From Liolophura sinensis (Eukaryota; Mollusca; Polyplacophora; Chitonida; Chitonidae): a DNA stretch of 64,000 nucleotides. The notes beneath the pieces were generated by a model. It had not been told where the DNA came from and did no database searches. It saw only the letters and a list, made by a program, of their open reading frames with translations. A program made the translations under genes and the position numbers. How positions within the stretch are numbered: position 1 is the stretch's first letter; every line of letters begins with the position of its first letter. The stretch spans positions 59,377,249 through 59,441,248 of the forward strand of contig NC_088295.1 in NCBI RefSeq assembly GCF_032854445.1, written 5' to 3'. Below, piece after piece: positions 59,901 through 64,000 of the stretch.

Positions 59901-62900
59901 TGTTTTTTTTTACATTTCTTTTCTGTCTGTGTACATCTACAAAGGACCTACTGATGGAAGGTTGAACTATTTTACTGGTTTTAGTTTTATAGCCTTTGTG
60001 AATGTTTTTTAATGATTTTCATTGATAGATTTTTAACTCAAAAATTCACAAGTTATATAAACTTCAATTTGTTTTCTGCAGTAAACGCATTCTCTAGAAA
60101 TTAAGCCTCTATGCAGGACAACAATTTCTTGTATACAGGGTTTCTTTGACTTGACATGTATGGGCTTTATGGACTTCTCTAGATTTACCATTTTTGTAAT
60201 CAGGAAAAGTTTCATATAAGGCTACAATTTTTATGCACATGCCTACTTACATGTAGGAGAAAATGAAGGGTATTGGGTTCCTCTGGTCATTTTATCATTT
60301 TCCTGTTTTGTGGACATCATGCACACGTTCAGATTGACTTCATTTTGTTCTTCTCTAAACACAGATTTCTACCAGCCTTCCTACCATCACTTACCTATAT
60401 AAACTTTTTGTCTCTCTAGCTACTTTACCAGATTTGTAGAGTGTAAGAATTTACCTTGGTGTATACCAGTTTATCTGGTTTATCTGGTATACACAATATC
60501 TGTGGAGAGCTTTCCACATCTGTATGAGTACTGGGAGGCTGTGACACTGGCCATTGCAGTTGCCTTTCTACACTGTGACGGGATATTTAAACCATCCACG
60601 CAGACAGTGACTGTTGTCACCTGAGTGTTTGCTCAGCCAGTTAGAGGGCTGCAGTGGTGACCCATAGGACACAGATAGCCAATCATGGGAAGCGATTTCC
60701 ATATTAAAGACCACTCCAGTGAACTGGTACTCAGATACCCCACAGTGAAGTTTTTTCACTACCATAGCTCAACATTTGCTCAGCCATTGACAGCATTGGA
60801 ATTGTTCGTGGATTGCCGCATGCAGTTCACAATTTGCATATCAGGGACCACTGCCTCAATTTTGTGCATGGACCCCCCACAGTGGCGTCTTTACCACCAC
60901 AACACTTTAAAACTTTTATCTTTATTCTGAATCCATCATCTAGTTGACTGCTGTAGCAGGCAAGCTGGTGGGATTCTCTCATTGCCTTGTTTTTAAATTG
61001 TGGTGATAGACATTATAATATGTATTCTGGAATTGTTCAACCTTTTGGCACGTTCATAGGATGTTAATTCAAGCAAATTCAAAGGGAATTATTCTGTGTA
61101 GACTGATAAAATTAATCTTTATGTGAAGTCCTGAAATTGGCCAGTGTAGTTCTGTCTCCAGAACGGAACCAAAAACATGCATAAATTGCGCTGAAAGTTG
61201 CTCTTTCATGTGCGTAAAGATCAAGGAATTAGGTTAAATGTATTCATATGATGGGTTCATTTCAGGGTTTTGCATCAAGACCAAAAATGACAAGGGAGAA
61301 AAAGTCTTTGTCAACGTTTGTCATGCAAGCAATGTAAGTACATGAACATCTATGTCAACTCATTCATGTTATCCAGAAATAAATATAAATCATTTGAGAA
61401 AGCAAGAATTGATACAAGAATATCAGCAGGTGTTTTTTTTACGTATTTATTTGATTGTTTTTGTCACGCTGTAGTTAAGAATAGTTCACTTATGTGACGG
61501 TGGCTAGCATTATGTTGGAAGGAAACTGGGCACTGCCTGGTGGAAACGCACAACCATTAGCAGGTTACTGGAAGACCTTCCCATTTATGGCCAGAGAGGA
61601 AGCCAGCATAAACTGGACTTGAACTCCCAAGGAGGCCCCCAGGTGTTTTTTAAAGTGAACATTAAGTCTGCCACTATATATACATGGAAAAATTGATATA
61701 ACACACAGTGATCCCAGAAACATGTAAAAAATTCCATGAAGTTTTGAAAGCCGAGAAGATGAAGCTCAACATTGGGGATATGTACTGACGGACAATTCAT
61801 CCCAAGTAGCCATGTTGTAAAAGCCCTTATGAATTATAAGCCCTGACCAATCACTACCGCTGAAAGTGTCATGTGGTAATTGTCAAAAAACCTCTTTGCT
61901 CTTGATTGTCAGTGTGGTTTCTTATAGTGGATAGACAGATAAATAAATTCCAATGATGCACTTAGTCTAAGTGTTCAACTGAAGTATTTTGGACCACGCA
62001 TTTATGAGCAGGGAACTGAGAGCGGCTGCCCATGTCACTATGTGTACATGTTGGGCACGGTACTACAGCAGTGATGAGCTTGCAAGAAAACTGCCTCGAG
62101 AGATTGCTTGAAGAAAAATATTGTGACTTTGCATTATTTTTCCTTAGCAAAGCCAGTTTTATTACGAAATGTCTTCCCAAAATCTGAATGAAAGGGTTTG
62201 TTATTAATCAGAAGGTCCTGCTATGTTCGATAAATTCCCTGAAGCCGGCACAGCCAGCTAGTCCAAATGCTTACCCCTGTGCAGGACAAGGACAAGTCAG
62301 ACCGCTAAAACACGACGCTTTTGTCCACGAACGTCGCCCTCACCAAGCGCCAAACAAAAGAAACATTGGCCCTTTGAAAATGGAACAGAGCAGATACTCT
62401 TTTCTTGGATATCAGGCATTTTTGTTTGTACTGTCTTATTGTCACGTTGTTTAATACTGATGATACAGGAGAGCTGCTAGGTTTTGTGACATCATTCTAG
62501 ATAGCTATAACATGGCAAAATGGCATCACCAAATAAATGTCTAGGTACTGACGATTGTTTGCTATTTATTTTATTGATAAGCAGTTTAGAATTTTTATGA
62601 TATTTTTAGAATGTTTCTGGAATATTACTTTATTAATTAATTCAGCTTTAGTGGCTGACTTTATGTTCACTTTAAAGGCATGAAGTGAAAGATTCCCTCG
62701 AGTCCACTGTTCTCCAGCCTTACTTGCAGTATGCATTTGAAAAGACATGTGGTCATCAAGGAGGCTTATCATGAACAGTAATGTTAATCCTACACCCATG
62801 TGACAGGATTCTGGCACAAAACACAAATCTATCTTTTGTTAATCTCAGATGATTATTACATGTAATATAATGAATGCAAAATTATCTCAGATGTAACCAG

Positions 62901-64000
62901 AGATTTTTATTATTAAATAGTGTATTTCACCTGAAGAAAATAAAATGGTCTGCAAATATACACGTCCAGAAAGGCCTTAAATTGATTGATTTGATGCCAA
63001 CATGAAAACAAAAATAAAATAATTTTTTTGCTGATAAAAAATTAATAAAACTTCACAAAAATATTGTAACTTGCCCTAGGTATCAATAAAAATCAAGCAA
63101 AATGTGTCACTTTAAAAAAGCTAAAATTTGGGTGAAATACAGTACCAGCACATATAAATATAATATTGTTTATAAATGTAAAATATATCTATAAGTATTG
63201 ATTTATTTATGCTTTTCTGAATTTGCTGATCATAGTTGATCAGTTTGGAAGTATAACACTTTGCTCTGTACAACAGTTATCCTACCCCAGAATGTTGAAT
63301 ATGCTAATTTTGTTATCTGTCAGGTTCCAGAACCTAAGGACTTGACAGATGAGGAATTGATCAAAGTTTTGGAATCAGAAGACCCCACAGATTTTCGCAT
63401 ACCAATGAGCTTAGGAGAACCACATGTGGAAATGGACAAAGGTACCAGAAACGAAAAAAGACAAAAAAAAAAGACAGAACGTTCATGCCAGATACCAAGT
63501 CTTTCAGTTGCCAGATACCATTATTTTCAATCATTTGTAAATGTATTTAACAGCATTTTATTTTCCATTTAATAGAGTAAATAGTAAGTCAGTCTGTCTG
63601 TCTGTGTGGTCAACCATATGTTTCCCAAGGTTAGAGGTGAGAGTAAGTCTGTCCTCTGCCTGTCTAGTCAATCATGTTTCCTAAGGTTAGAGGAAAGCAT
63701 AAGTCTGTCCTCTGCCTGTCTAGTCAACCATGTTTCCCAAGGTTAGAGGAAAGAGTAAGCCTATCCTCTGCCTGTCTAGTCAACCATGTTTCCTAAGGGT
63801 AGAGGAAAGAGTAAGTCTATCCTCTGCCTGTCTAGTCAACCATGTTTCCTAAGGTTAGAGGAAAGCATAAGTCTGTCCTCTGCCTGTCTAGTCAGCCATG
63901 TTTCCCAAGGTTAGAGGAAAGAGTAAGCCTATCCTCTGCCTGTCTAGTCAACCATGTTTCCTAAGGGTAGAGGAAAGAGTAAGTCTATCCTCTGCCTGTC
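56917..64000 (+). CDS. PIH1D1: PIH1 domain-containing protein 1 (first four coding exons, runs off the right edge)
   Basis: PIH1D1 is the adaptor of the R2TP complex (RUVBL1, RUVBL2, RPAP3, PIH1D1). It binds phosphorylated clients such as TEL2 and helps HSP90 assemble snoRNPs, RNA polymerases and PIKK kinases. Exons: 56917-56997, 58676-58739, 61266-61333, 63324-63441. Phases join (0, 1, 0, then 1 at the last donor). Hallmarks are PGFCIKTK and VFVNVCH in exon 3 and DFRIPMSLGEPH in exon 4, which form the start of the PIH1-N domain. Start: the frame is open upstream to 56857 but without an ATG. The first ATGs are 56917 (MKNMNPNFLDG) and 56926 (MNPNFLDG). The second resembles the human MANPKLLG start better, so the true start may be 56926. 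The rest of the PIH1-N domain and the CS-like C-terminal domain lie beyond the window. Divergent from ALDH16A1. Confidence 0.92.
58371..58517. mobile_element. MITE-like element, family A
   Basis: ACCCTAAATGACCTAAAATT at the left, ACGGTCATTCAGGGT at the right, TA on both flanks; 147 bp. In PIH1D1 intron 1. Confidence 0.85.
58968..59214 (-). mobile_element. MetaSINE-like copy, near full length
   Basis: Tail TATTTATTGATTTGACTTG, ACTCAAGAATATTTCATCAC, head remnant AACCACTCATCCACGGAGAT. In PIH1D1 intron 2. Confidence 0.85.
59515..59890. repeat. Diverged T-rich tandem repeat in PIH1D1 intron 2
   Basis: About six irregular units contain GGTTAAGCTTTTTTTAGCTC followed by CTGTATAATGG- or GGTGTGTAAA-type sequence. 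No coding content is seen. Confidence 0.75.
61029..61235. mobile_element. MITE-like element, family B, inverted orientation
   Basis: GGAATTGTTCAACCTTTTGG at the left and GCGTAAAGATCAAGGAATTA at the right. GCGCTGAAAGTTGCTCTTTC is the reverse complement of the other copies' interior. Ends 30 bp before PIH1D1 exon 3. Confidence 0.72.
61441..61642 (-). mobile_element. MetaSINE-like copy, head shortened
   Basis: ACGTATTTATTTGATTG tail, GCTAGCATTATGTTGGAAGG, GAGGAAGCCAGCATAAACTG, then CCAAGGAGGCCCCC. In PIH1D1 intron 3. Confidence 0.83.
63585..64000. repeat. Minisatellite, 56-bp unit, about 7 copies, running off the window
   Basis: The unit is AGTAAGTCTGTCCTCTGCCT, GTCTAGTCAACCATGTTTCC, CAAGGTTAGAGGAAAG in consecutive segments, in the PIH1D1 intron after exon 4. 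Each unit carries GAGTAAGT, a good donor match, but it does not resemble the exon 4 end. Confidence 0.93.

Overview
This is a window of an intron-rich animal nuclear genome, most likely a mollusc (probably a bivalve). The evidence is GT-AG spliced genes with animal protein matches, and at least two dispersed tRNA-derived SINE families, the commoner of which resembles the MetaSINE-type elements of molluscs. The species cannot be named from sequence alone. Nothing bacterial, viral or plasmid-like is present. All exon boundaries below were read by hand from splice signals, phase continuity and remembered family sequences.

Four protein genes fill the window. (1) Positions 1-31509, minus strand: NUP205, a giant inner-ring nuclear pore scaffold protein. 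About 37 exons (about 1,830 codons) are visible, and the last part of the gene lies beyond the left edge. (2) 34151-36861, plus: a compact five-exon UFSP1, a UFM1-processing cysteine protease with its Cys, Asp and His in place. (3) 40759-56749, minus: ALDH16A1, a two-domain aldehyde dehydrogenase family member whose first domain keeps the catalytic residues. (4) 56917 to the right edge, plus: the first four coding exons of PIH1D1, a subunit of the R2TP co-chaperone complex. NUP205 and UFSP1 are divergent. UFSP1 and ALDH16A1 converge. ALDH16A1 and PIH1D1 are head to head across a 167-bp promoter with GC-box, CCAAT and ETS motifs.

The rest is introns and intergenic DNA loaded with repeats: SINE copies in both orientations, several MITE-like elements with terminal inverted repeats, a large fold-back repeat in ALDH16A1 intron 1, and about a dozen minisatellites.

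The most striking observation is that four minisatellites are made from copies of a neighbouring exon-intron junction. The NUP205 exon 12 acceptor, exon 19 acceptor, exon 19 donor and ALDH16A1 exon 6 donor have each been tandemly multiplied, leaving rows of decoy splice sites with short pieces of coding sequence beside the real exon. Other points of interest are a GC-AG intron in NUP205, a possible in-frame 57-nt cassette exon in ALDH16A1, a SINE 34 bp upstream of the NUP205 start codon, and the PIH1D1/ALDH16A1 pairing, which I recall as also existing in human.
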